Assembly (NCBI GenBank): GCA_028015205.1
Contig: CM051514.1
Span: forward strand, 29,094,150 to 29,158,149
Reading direction: 5' to 3'
Length of the DNA: 64,000 bases
DNA from: Mytilisepta virgata
Lineage: Eukaryota; Mollusca; Bivalvia; Mytilida; Mytilidae
Shown: one piece after another, positions 24,477-34,069 of the stretch
How positions within the stretch are numbered: position 1 is the first letter of the stretch
Layout: each line of letters starts with the position of its first letter
Notes under the pieces: generated by a model
Databases searched by the model: none
What the model was told of the DNA's origin: nothing
What the model saw: the letters and a program-made list of their open reading frames with translations, nothing else
Translations under genes and position numbers: made by a program

Positions 24477-24737
24477 TGTTATTTGTGTCGTTTGTCTGTA
24501 TGATTCTTTTTGTTTTCATCTTGAACCTGAAAAGTACATGTATTTTTACAATTGTATAACAGGTCATTACAGTTGTCACAACCCTACAAGGTAGTTTTGG
24601 TTCTGCAGCACCACTATTATCCGCAGGTGTTTTTACTGATATTATATTGTTGAAAGTTAATTCATTGATTTACAGTATTGTTTATTCCGCATCAACTAAT
24701 CCAAATGAGATCAAGGCATTCAGAATAATAAAAAAAA

Positions 24738-24845
24738 CATACTGCCTTTAGTTGAGGGTTTTATGATAGATTTCAACACTTAGAAAAAATATCTTTTTTC
24801 TTCGTGTGGTAATCTACCATAACACCCCCAACTAAAGGCAATATG
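24738..24845. repeat. 108 bp hairpin
   Basis: Arms of 42 nt (24,738-24,779 and 24,804-24,845) share CTGCCTTTAGTTG and TAGATT blocks as reverse complements with about eight mismatches, around a ~24 nt AT-rich loop. It could be a minimal foldback element or a precursor-like hairpin. Confidence 0.65.
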
Positions 24846-24984
24846 TTCATACTGATAAAATTCCATCGAGAGTAAATAAAGTAATATGTTTGTCTTTCCT
24901 TCAATATACACCGCATGTAACTCAAACTCTGAGGTGGCACAGATAAAATAAACTTCCCTAAGATGAGCCTTAAAAACGAATTTT

Positions 24985-25320
24985 TGTTAGCTCACCTGAC
25001 CATCAGTTTTGGTCCGTCGTCCGTCGTCGTAAACTGTAATTTAAAGATCTCCTTTGATGAAACCGATTGGCCAATTGAAACCACATTTTGGTTGAATAGA
25101 CATCGTGTGGTCCACTTCCACAATTGTGTTTGGCATCCCCAACGACCAACCAACACGGCTGCTATTACTAGAATATAAACTAAAGGCTGCTGGAAGCCTG
25201 TACCGCTCACCTGGGTTCAATTGTCCAATAAACAACCATAAAGGTACATAAACAAAATTCTGTAATATTGGACATAAAACTGGTTCCAACTGGTAGTGAG
25301 GCCCATCCACAAAAAATCTA
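24985..25320. repeat. Short ~165 bp-type repeat block
   Basis: Opens with AGCTCACCTGACCATCAG and a TCCGTCGTCCGTCGTCG tract and closes with CTGTACCGCTCACCTGGGTT, matching both ends seen in other arrays of this family. Only about one monomer lies between. Frames on either strand here are repeat translations, not genes. Confidence 0.6.
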
Positions 25321-25559
25321 AATATTTACCTGGAATCTGGGAGCGGTATTTTTACAGTGAACTTCTACTCATTGTATTTTTTTTCAAACTTTTATCGATT
25401 TTCTTAAAAAAAAATACATTTGTCTTATACAGTATTTATTCTTTTTGTCTGTAAAATTTCACCAAATTGATAAAAAAGTAAAAAAGTTATGAGGTGATGA
25501 AGTTGCAGATGCAGAGCGTCCAGGTTATCGATCGATTAGCGTCTAGTCGATTACGGTTT

Positions 25560-25748
25560 ATTTATAGATTAATCTATATTAATCCTAAGCGGGTGTTTAC
25601 GCTTTGGTTTTAAAACGATAGATTTCATTGGTGCTGTGCAGCGAGGCTTTTGTATTTCGACCAATGAAAACGGGTTTAACGGGAAGAACGCGGTATCAGG
25701 ATTGTTTAGGATGTCGCACCAGAAAATTCTATCATGGGTTCAAAGCTG
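25560..25748 (+). promoter_or_regulatory. Candidate promoter and first exon of the transposase-like gene
   Basis: Bases 25,623-25,632 (TTTCATTGGT) and 25,660-25,669 (ACCAATGAAA) are perfect 10 bp inverted copies, each containing a CCAAT box. Forty bases further an ATG at 25,711 opens a short frame MSHQKILSWVQS that runs straight into CTGGTAAGTTTT, a consensus splice donor at 25,749. Local GC and CpG content is higher than in the surroundings. The exon phase does not match the next open stretch at 26,441 directly, so either a small exon or a frameshift intervenes, or the assignment is wrong. Confidence 0.45.
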
Positions 25749-26440
25749 GTAAGTTTTTTGTGATTTGCCGTTTTACAACAGACAGCACATTTTAGTGCGT
25801 TCACAGAAGAAAGTATTTATTATTCCCGAAGAAAATGATGTATAAAATTACAAGATTGAACAAAAATTTAAGTTGCACGAGTCAATTTAGTCGCCAGGGG
25901 GTCAGTGAATTTTCTGAAAATGGAAACCGGAAGTTGACAATCGCAATGGAAATTTATATACGACATTGCATATTTCGCTTTATTTTGACACACAAGGTTA
26001 CATAGTTTAGCCACAAGTACCCTCATGAGTTACAATTTCAATCAATAAATGTTTGCTCTTTGAAAATCATAAATGTTTGAAATCATGGAGGAAAAGGGGG
26101 AGGTTCAGGTTTACTTGAAGTTGACAGTGGCTGAATAAAAAAACAATGTTCTATCTTAACCTAGTAAACAATTAACTATTCCATACAACTGATCAATCTT
26201 CACCCATCCAGTTCAGAAAATATATTAAAATGTTTAACCTACCTACCCTACCAAAATTTTTTTCAACTGAAATAGGAAGCAATATTTATATTGGCCTGAC
26301 TGTACATGTACCGACATGTACATGTGTATTTTCAATGAAAGATTATGATCGATTTATCATAGAATATCAATCTCTCCTGAAAAAAATTATAGCATGCAGT
26401 TTTTATGACTATTCTTTATTTTTATCTATTTTTTTTTCAG

Positions 26441-27164
26441 TTTACTCTCATCTGGTTTTCACCTTAACCAGCCTTACTCTTGAGGACTCTGAGGATCCGA
26501 TCCCCAACTGGCCAATTAAGCATCCAGAGAATTTATATGACCTCAGTAACACTGAGTCAGACAACTCATTCTATTACTTTTCAAACCTAACTACTGGACA
26601 ATTCATATGTTTAATACATACAGCAAAGAATTTTGAAATTTACAATTTAAAAGTTAAGAAAGAAAGTTTCTCATTTGACAAATGGATTGACATTGCAACC
26701 GTTTGGCTTTCTCACTTTACAAAAACTGCATTGAATGGAAAAGCTATATGGGCGCTTTTTAACAGAAGACAAAAAATTTTAAGGAATTACAAAGGTGCTT
26801 CAATGCCAGAAATGATACAAAAGTTAAAGAAAAACTTATACGTTTTCTTAATGACAAACTTGTTCTGCCAGAAGAAAAGAAAGAATCGTTTCAAAATGAA
26901 ATAACTAAAGCTACAACAGACACATCTTCTACCTGTGTAAACAATAAAGTGACGTCCAATGATACATGTAGTGTTGATTATGCAAGAATTGTACAAAGAA
27001 ACAGACAGTTAGCAAAGAATGTATCAAAACAGGCAACAATTTTAAAGTCACATAGTGCCAAAATAAATTCAATTAAGTTGGAAAACAATAATTTGAAAAC
27101 TGAACTAAGCAAAAAGAAAAAAAAGGTTAAGTGGAGTTGGCGAGGGTGTAATTTCGCAAATTAA
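26441..27164 (+). pseudogene. Transposase-like gene, N-terminal part (frameshifted)
   Basis: A polypyrimidine tract and TTTTTTTTCAG acceptor precede 26,441. From there an open stretch encodes an acidic region (SLTLEDSEDPIPNW) and a folded-looking segment (FDKWIDIATVWLSHF, IWALFNRRQKIL) to about 26,830. One frameshift later the reading continues as IRFLNDKLVLPEEKKESFQN and then a coiled coil (RQLAKNVSKQATILK.., KINSIKLENNNLKTELSKK). A further frame change near 27,125 separates it from the next block. No homologue is named here. The split into two frames with sensible protein either side points to a decayed gene, not chance frames. Confidence 0.6.
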
Positions 27165-27223
27165 TAGATTAAAAAAATGAGCCAAGATCTTTCGAAAAAA
27201 TCAAAAGAGCTGAAATCATTAAA

Positions 27224-28153
27224 ATGGATAGCTACCCATCAACGAAAGCAGCTAATAACGATGAAAAAAAAGAGATTGGCCATTTATCAAATGTTGTGAG
27301 TGAATCACTTGATCTTGCGGATGAAAAGGAAAATAAAACATCAGAAGTTGAGCAAAAATTGTATTCGGTTAATAAACTTTTAAAAAGTACTAAAAAGAAA
27401 GTTCTAAGGAGAAACCAAAATATATCGGGACTGAAGTCTAAACTGCACGAAGCATACGAAAAATTTGAAACAGACACAGAATCAATGAAACTTCACTACA
27501 ATGGTATAGTTGAAAACCTCAAAAATCTAAATCAGCTTAATAGTGAAATGCAAAAAATGAAAATTGAAGAAATGAAAAATTTAGAAACACAATCTGGTGG
27601 AAAATATAAAGGAGAGGTCAGGTTATTATATTATGATCTTCTAACCAAAGGTGTTTCTGCAAATACAATCCAGTCGGTTGTGCGTACTGTATTGGAAAAT
27701 ATGACGGAATATGATACTACAAAGCTTAAACTACCTAGTCGATCAACTGCGCAACGTATGGTTTCCGAGGCAGGGGAGTTGGTAAAAATCAGAACTGCAT
27801 ATGAACTGTCTAAAGAAAAAACAATGTTGTGTCATCAGTCTGACGGAACGACAAAAAATTTTATACACTGGGGTGCACATGCAGTAAAGCTCTTACCAAA
27901 TGACGATCCAAATAATCCTAAATTTTTTACTTTAACTGTAAGTCCAGTAAGTTAAGGAAAAGCTGATGATACTGTTAAGCAACTACAAGATCAGTTAGAG
28001 GAATTAAGTGAATTAGCAAATAAATTAGAATAAGACAATGATGGGAATAGTTTTTCAATATCCCGTATTGGTGGCAGAATGTCTGATCGGGCTACAAACG
28101 AAAAACGTGTTTCCAAACTCATTATGGAAAAAAAAAGACAATGGAAATCTATA
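27224..28153 (+). pseudogene. Transposase-like gene, core region before Tc1 insertion
   Basis: One frame runs from 27,224 to the Tc1 insertion, broken only by two nonsense codons (TAA at 27,953 and 28,031). Residues ~20-125 form coiled coil (heptads around EVEQKLYSVNKLLKSTKKK). Then comes a compact domain: KGEVRLLYYDLLTKGVSANT, LPSRSTAQRMVSEAG, HQSDGTTKNFIHWGAHAVKL. After the stops it reads FSISRIGGRMSDRATNEKRV. SDGTTK and MSDRATN look like the first two acidic strands of an RNase H-like transposase fold; this is inferred from pattern only. I recognise the family as recurrent in marine invertebrate genomes but cannot name it. Confidence 0.65.
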
Positions 28154-29642
28154 CTCTCTCAAAAAAGAAACGCAACATACAGAAAATAGGAAATTTACTT
28201 CATATATTATTTTCATAATTTATGATATAAATAATTTACACAGGAATGCAAAAATTGGCACACTTCTTGTTCATGAGTTCTTTTACCTTGGAATATCACA
28301 GTTTGTCAATAAATCACTCATAAATTGTCAATATCTGGTATGTCCACCATTTGCTTGTAACACAGCCCCGACTCTTCTTGGCATAGATTGAATTAAACGC
28401 TGAGTTCGAACACGCGGTATCCTTTGCCACTCAAACTGAAGTGCCTGCTGTAATTGTTGCAGATTTTGCGGTGGTGGTTGTCGTTGGCGCACGCGCCGAT
28501 CCACTTCATCCCACAAATGTTCAATTGGATTAAGATCGGGTGATCGTGACGGCCAACGGATCACATTGACATTCTGTTGTTCTAAAAAGTCTACTGTTAC
28601 ACGTGCTGTATGTGGTCGGGCATTGTCGTGCTGAAAAATTTCTCTCCGAATGTCAATTACGGGCAATAAATGAGGTCGTAAAATTTCGTCTCTATACCTA
28701 ACAGCGTTCAGATTGCCTTGGATATGTATCAGCTGTGTGTTTCTGGCATAAGAAATAGCGGCCCACATCATAACACTGCCTCCGCCAAAATTGTCTCTCT
28801 CCACAACACATTTTTGCGCAAAACGTTCGTTTCGGCGCCTATACACACGTATGCGACCATCTCGATTTTCGAGTTGAAAACGTGACTCATCGCTGAACCA
28901 TACTCTTCTCCAGTTCTGTAAATTCCATGCACGAACTGTAGTACACCATCTAACCCTCGCTCGGCGGTGTTGGCGTCTCAGTGTTGCTCCAAAGTAAGGT
29001 CTTCTTGCCCTCAATCCATGAGAACGTAACCGATTGCGTACTGTCTGTGCTGATATACGGCGCAACCCAGGGACGTTTACAGCTGTTTCTGTTGCAGCAA
29101 TAGTCCTATTCCGCAGATGGAAAAGTCTGATGTAACGATCTTGCGCCCTGGTTGTAACACGCAGGCGCCCTGAACGTGGCCGATCTGTCGTAGTACCAAG
29201 CTGCAGGTAGCGTCCCCAAAGGCGTGAAATTGTGCTACGATGAACATTGTACGTTACAGCAACAGCATTCTGTGATTCTCCGGCCTCTAGTCGTCCGATA
29301 GCGATATTCCGGGTAGCAGCGTCTAACCTTGGCATAGCGTCACCTCATCAGAATTTTATTTTACGAATGCATTCATGAAAAGAAATACCGGGTTTTTATA
29401 CCGACTGAGCTAAAAAATAACCCATGATTTGCACGTGAAAGTCGACCCAGTTTTTGGCAATGCGTAAATCGTAGGGTGTCCCAGATTGCGACCAAAGTCG
29501 TTTACGGGTGGATGAATTTAAATGATTGTACCTGGAAACTTTTTATGAAGGTGTACATATATTTTGATATTTATTGGTTATTTGTCCGGAAAAATAATAT
29601 TTCAAAAAGATAATCTGATGTTGCGTTTCTTTTTTGAGAGAG
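28154..29642 (-). mobile_element. Complete Tc1-like DNA transposon
   Basis: A 1,489 bp element with 24 bp terminal inverted repeats, identical at both ends (28,154-28,177 and 29,619-29,642; sequence starts CTCTCTCAAAAAAGAAACGC). TA target duplications flank it at 28,152-28,153 and 29,643-29,644. It carries one open transposase gene on the minus strand. Tc1/mariner elements excise and reinsert at TA. Intact ends plus an open gene suggest a recent arrival, in contrast to the decayed gene it interrupts. Confidence 0.95.
28328..29335 (-). CDS. Tc1-family transposase (DD34E)
   Basis: 335 codons without a break, the usual Tc1 length. N-terminal paired-like DNA-binding region with two helix-turn-helix halves (residues ~1-105: RNIAIGRLEAGESQNAVAV, then YNVHRSTISRLW) joined by a GRPR-like linker, DRPRSGR, at 51-57. 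The catalytic domain has D149 (VWFSDESRF), D237 (FQHDNARPHTA) and E272 (SPDLNPIEHLWD), leaving 34 residues between the second D and the E. The GGGSVMMWAAIS block is typical. The ATG at 29,335 begins MPRLDAATRN, the normal start for this family. The protein would bind the inverted repeats and catalyse cut-and-paste transposition in the nucleus. All catalytic residues are present, so activity is plausible but untested. Confidence 0.95.
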   Translation of the reverse strand: MPRLDAATRNIAIGRLEAGESQNAVAVTYNVHRSTISRLWGRYLQLGTTTDRPRSGRLRVTTRAQDRYIRLFHLRNRTIAATETAVNVPGLRRISAQTVRNRLRSHGLRARRPYFGATLRRQHRRARVRWCTTVRAWNLQNWRRVWFSDESRFQLENRDGRIRVYRRRNERFAQKCVVERDNFGGGSVMMWAAISYARNTQLIHIQGNLNAVRYRDEILRPHLLPVIDIRREIFQHDNARPHTARVTVDFLEQQNVNVIRWPSRSPDLNPIEHLWDEVDRRVRQRQPPPQNLQQLQQALQFEWQRIPRVRTQRLIQSMPRRVGAVLQANGGHTRY

Positions 29643-30057
29643 TATATATACATTTACCTGTGCTGCTCACAAAATTAACAACATGGCATCAGCTATGACC
29701 GATGCAAGTGCAAATGTTTTTTATGTGATAGACAAAAAGATGAGAGGGGTGCATGGTGCTAAAAAACACATCTATGAATGTAATAAACTCCTTTGTGAAC
29801 ATGCAAGAAAAGAGTACGGTCTAGGTGTAGATTTTAAGGCCTATACATTGTGTAATGACCAGAACTCTGGTTCTGATTTGTTTCGACCAATTGTAGGAAG
29901 TCGATATTTAATATTTTTACAAAATGCAATACCAACACTTTCTGCTCGAGAAATTGTTTTAATGTACTTGGAAGACTTCAAAGATGCTAAAGAAACCGTG
30001 TATATGTTTTTCCTTCATTTATTTCCACATGTATTATTTAGGCCATTAGTTTTCTAA
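29643..30057 (+). pseudogene. Transposase-like gene, core region after Tc1 insertion
   Basis: Directly beyond the Tc1 the protein resumes: IYTFTCAAHKINNMASAMTD, then NVFYVIDKKMRGVHGAKKHI, then NALPTL-like NAIPTLSAREIVLMYLED. CAAHKINN recalls the cysteine/histidine insertion (C..H..N) of hAT-like transposases. The first ATG at 29,683 is internal, not a start. Rejoining the frame across the insertion works except for two extra bases (one additional TA) at the right junction. The coding run ends near 30,000; the rest up to 30,057 may already be intron. Confidence 0.65.
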
Positions 30058-30099
30058 TTTGAATTGTTTTACATTTGTCATTTCGGGGCCTTTTATAGC

Positions 30100-30210
30100 T
30101 GACTATGCGGGATAATGTGGTATGGGCTTTGCTCATTGTTGAAGGACGTCAGTGACCTATAATTGACAATTACACCATACAATGTATCTTCTTTTTTATA
30201 TTAAACTGTG
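30100..30210 (+). repeat. Dispersed bivalve repeat fragment in intron
   Basis: TGGGCTTTGCTCATTGTTGA followed by AGGACGTCAGTGACCTATAA and a CTTCTTTTTTATA end closely resembles a repeat I remember as abundant in mussel sequences. It sits between two coding blocks of the transposase-like gene, so it is probably intronic. Confidence 0.5.
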
Positions 30211-30306
30211 TTCATATGCACATGATACAGTCACATAATGAATATGAAATGTAATTTTTGAATTTTTATTAAACTACCACGAAATTATTTAAAATGTCTA
30301 TTACAG

Positions 30307-30470
30307 TAATGGCAAAAGCTGGGAAAGATAAACTTCACGATCATGCAGTTGAACACCTACCTGGTGGAGAGTATGCACACCCAACCCAAGATATTCTTAT
30401 GGCAGCACGAACTGTTGGTGAAGCAACAAATGACCGAATCGAGAGTATGTTTAGAATTTTGGACAGGTAT
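30307..30470 (+). pseudogene. Transposase-like gene, exon with putative third acidic residue
   Basis: Bounded by an acceptor (TCTATTACAG, ending 30,306) and a donor (GACAG/GTATGG at 30,470-30,471). It encodes KAGKDKLHDHAVEHLPGGEY and ILMAARTVGEATNDRIESMF. NDRIESMF resembles the final acidic strand (…E..F) of RNase H-like transposases. The exon is open throughout, unlike its neighbours. Confidence 0.65.
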
Positions 30471-30629
30471 GGTTTTTGAATTTTGAGTTAAACATATACA
30501 TGACATAAATATGTGAAAAGTGAAAAAAAAGAGAAAAAAAACAAGACACAGAAACAATGTACATGAACATATACAATATCTAGTGATTATATATGTTAGT
30601 CCTAAAATTATAACACACAAAAAACTAAA

Positions 30630-30740
30630 CCAAAATAATAAATGAGCGACCCGGACACCACTTAAACCAGGAGTATGGACTGGTGAACTGGTAAGGTAAG
30701 CTTCCTCTGCTTTTCATAAAACATCCGCTGAGTCGTTTGA
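30630..30740 (-). mobile_element. Penelope-like 3'-tail fragment in intron
   Basis: GAGCGACCCGGACACCACTT and GGTAAGGTAAGCTTCCTCTG are diverged forms, in reverse, of the tail core (…GGAAGCTTACC.., ..GTGGT..). Only ~100 bp remains. It lies within the intron between 30,470 and 30,855. Confidence 0.4.
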
Positions 30741-30854
30741 TTTCGTGTCAAGTAGTAAACAAAATTCAGCCATTTCTATCTTAACTGGTTTTATATGATA
30801 ATATGTGAAATTTGATTGTCAAGAACACACTGTTAAGAAATGTTTATTTTTCAG

Positions 30855-31477
30855 GCAAATGAAACTAGCTCCATCTTCAAACCAAGTGTTAACAGTCTTA
30901 TATCTGCAAAGCAAGATAAACCTGTACAGTGGTTAAAGACTTCAAAGCTCTCTATTCAGAATGTTTGCGAAATAGCAATGACAAAAGCATCACAAAAACG
31001 TAAAAACGAAAGAACACGAACAGAACAAATCAAAAAGCGATTTCTTTAAAATAAAGAAGAGAGTGAACAAAAAATAGCTAAACGAAGGAAGATAAGACAG
31101 GAACGAAAGCGTAGACTTGATGAAAGTCTGGAAGAAGCTAATCTTCACCTGTGCCGTAGAAAAACATTTGTTAAAAACATGAACAAGAACTGTTAAAGCA
31201 GGTTAAATTATGGAGAGCTTTAGCCGAGGTTCAGCATGTGAATTCTAATGATGTTTTGAAAAATTTCAATAAACTAAGTCCTACGGAACAGGTTCTTCAT
31301 CTCAAAGCAATCATTAGAGCTAACAAATAATTAATAATACAGGAATAGGAATCCTCTGATGAAGAAACTTTGTCAAATGTAAAAGGAGCTCAAAAACGAC
31401 TCTTTCACGAAAATGATGAATGGAGTTCTTCAGATGAAGAAACATTGGATATGGCATGTGCTCTAGTTCATTTGTAA
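30855..31477 (+). pseudogene. Transposase-like gene, C-terminal exon (frameshifted)
   Basis: Acceptor TTTTTCAG ends at 30,854. The spliced phase gives RQMKLAPSS, but the better continuation FKPSVNSLISAKQDKPVQWL is in another frame, so a small indel lies near 30,880. A basic region follows (QKRKNERTRTEQIKKRFL, stop at 31,047, then AKRRKIRQERKRRLDESLEE). After another frame change near 31,182 come LLKQVKLWRALAEVQ and LSPTEQVLHLKAIIRANK. The end is acidic and serine-rich (ESSDEETLSN, WSSSDEETLDMACALVHL) with the final stop at 31,475. Basic and acidic tails of this sort fit a nuclear protein. Clearly inactive. Confidence 0.6.
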
Positions 31478-33179
31478 CTGTTTTTATTGTAATAGCTTAA
31501 CTTTTTCGTTCTCCCACTAAAAGTTTGTTATATTTTATGTGTGCCAAAGAACCAATTGCAAATAATTGGGTTTTTATTGTTCATTTATTCCAGTGCCAAT
31601 CTATTTTATGCGTAAATCAGTCTGTTTAGAATGCTCCGTCCAAGCACTTTTAATTTTTAATATATGCAGATGTATTGAAATTTTTTTTTTTTCATTCATG
31701 AAATTGAACAAATGAATGCTGAATATTAGATTTTAATGAATAGCTTTGCAATGTTTATTTTTTAGCAAAGTTATTGTTATCAGTGGTTATCATTTTATCA
31801 TTGATTTTTTTTAAAATTGTAAAATCTAGTCTTAATGTAAAATCTAGTCTATAGTACATGTACGTGTAGTGGTAGTCATGTTTTGATGTCAATGACATTG
31901 TGCATTTTACATTTTAATATTTATATTCATGATGTTTGTTATTTGTGCTTTTATTATTCCCTGCCACACATAGTGGCGTTATATTTTGTGATACCCTCCG
32001 AACAAAAATTGCAGTTTTGTGTCCATCTGTCTGTCCGTGCATCAGTCCCACAGTGGTTTTCAGAGAAAATAACTTTAGAAAAGATGAATGATTTATTTTG
32101 AAAGTTCAATTTTAAGCTAGATCCAAAAAATATTTTTCAAGTTATGCCATATTTTTACTCTTTGCCACCCCCCTTTTTTTCAACCAAAACATGGCAGGGT
32201 ATCACTAAATGTTTTATTTATGCCATTTTTTTTACATTAAATTAGTAATAATTGTTCATGTGTAACTCAGGTTTAAATGAAATATATATTTACATAATTT
32301 GTATTGTGAAAAGAAAACTTTAACATATTTTTTTTAATTTGATAAATTTTGATAGAATGAATTATCTTCCCTATTTAAGAAGTTTTCATTTAATTGTTTA
32401 TTTATTGAAAAGGGATTTATGAGATATAGAATAATACAAACTATCATATCAATGCTTTCATTTAAAAAAGTGATTAATAGAATTGCAATCGAATCAAGAT
32501 ATAAAATATTTTTTTGAAATTTTTTGTTTGGTCTGTAATTAATTCAAGGTAAAGATATTTCAAACTCTTTGCAATTTTTTTCTGAACTTTATGTTAAATT
32601 TTGGCTTTTATTTCAAATAATAAGTAGAAATAATTATCATTAATATTTAATATTGTTTCTCTTAATTTAGAGTTGTAGAAGTTCAGAAAAAAATAAAATG
32701 CAAAAGTTGCTATTGTTTCTATACAAATTTTGTAATATTTATTACCTCCCTTTGATATTATCAAAAAAAATATTATGGACACATGAACTTAGTTTTTTTT
32801 AATACTTTGATATTTGTTTTTCTCACACATTTAGAATCATGTATCTTCCTTCTTTTAATTCTCACTTGCATAATGTATTTTGTTTCATCACTTTGCTTAT
32901 ATTTGTATAGAAAACTGTTACTTGGTGTATGATTGCTGTTTTACTTTTTTGTTGAATAAAGTTTTAAAATGGACATTTTTCACTTTTTGGTTAATTGAAA
33001 ATACACGAAAATCGCCTCCGAAGCAAATTTCAAACATTCATATCTTTAAAAGTTTAAAAGATATCACCAGGAAACTTTTCAGAGTTGTTCTGTGCATGCT
33101 TGCCTCTCAGATATTAAAATTGAGCTTTTAGTTATAATAAATAAAAATGTGGTAAGGTTATGAAGTATGTCATCAAGCT
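31478..33179. other. AT-rich stretch with a repeat leader
   Basis: No gene supported. Bases 31,960-32,200 contain ATACCCTCCGAACAAAAATT and GTGTCCATCTGTCTGTCCGT, the GTCT/GTCC leader type also found at 2,945-3,060 and 48,545-48,600, and end in a CCACCCCCCTTTTTTTC / ATGGCAGGGTATCAC block. The remainder is T-rich. Confidence 0.45.
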
Positions 33180-33620
33180 GTTCTCAACAAAAGCGCTTGG
33201 GCCTCACTATAACTGGTCAAGTGCTTTCAGACAAGAAGTTTTTTAAATGAATTTTCCCATAGGGTCTTATATTAAACTAAATTCGGCTGTGGCGGCCTTC
33301 TTTATTGACAATCCGAGTCTTCTGACATAATTTTGAAAGAGGACCACCAAAGAACCATTTCTGCTAAGTTTGGTTCCAATTGGCTCAATGATTTCAGACA
33401 AGATTTTTTTTATTACTTTTCACATAGGGTCCTATGTTAAACTAATTTCGGCTGTGGTGGCCTTCGTGGTTGACAACCTGACACAATTCCGAAGAATGGC
33501 CACTTGAAGACCATTTCTGCCAAGTCTGGTTCCAATTGGCTTCGTGGTTTCAGACACTTCAGACTCTTCAATGAATTGATCCATCAACAAACATGGCTGC
33601 CGTTGCTCTTCCAATTCCTT
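33180..33620 (+). repeat. ~165 bp repeat array
   Basis: Two to three monomers of the 19,683-20,785 family: CCCATAGGGTCTTATATTAA, TTCGGCTGTGGCGGCCTTC and AATTGGCTCAATGATTTCAG recur at about 165 bp spacing. Ends with GACAAACATGGCTGCCG-like sequence. Confidence 0.65.
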
Positions 33621-33639
33621 GACCCGTTTTAACAACTAC

Positions 33640-33910
33640 TCTCTTTATTTCTTCCAGGAGCTGTATTCGTAATTCCAACTCATTATCTTCTGTTTTATCT
33701 TAATGTTTAGGTATATGTTCTATTTGTGGCTAAAATTTATTATCAGAGTATTATCGACATCGACTTTTGCATTTTTCTTGGGCGTGTAGTGTAATGGGGC
33801 CAAAAGTAGGGAAGTTGGAAATTCCGCCGCCTCGCTCTGGTTGTCCGATTCATTATCACTTACTTGTTCTTCTAGAAAATCTAGCATTTCTGGGGCATCC
33901 AAGCCGACCT
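33640..33910 (-). other. Unidentified acidic/coiled-coil ORF remnant
   Basis: On the minus strand LDAPEMLDFLEEQVSDNESD, NQSEAAEFPTSLLLAPLHYT and PKKNAKVDVDNTLI form a low-bias, acidic frame (33,720-33,902 from an internal ATG). About 40 nt beyond its stop a second frame reads ENELELRIQLLEEIKRVV before merging into the tandem repeat. Amino acid usage looks protein-like, but I recognise no family. It may be a terminal exon or a repeat-captured fragment. Confidence 0.3.
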
Positions 33911-34069
33911 ATGTTTCTGAAAACTGAGTCTAGCTAGCATGTGATTTACCGAAATTATATGATAAATCATAATTCTTTGTCGCGAGCCTTGTCTTCTAGC
34001 AAGATGCATCATATTTCTGTAGATAATCAATAGATTAATATAGTAAAATTATTTAAAGGAAAATCTGAG

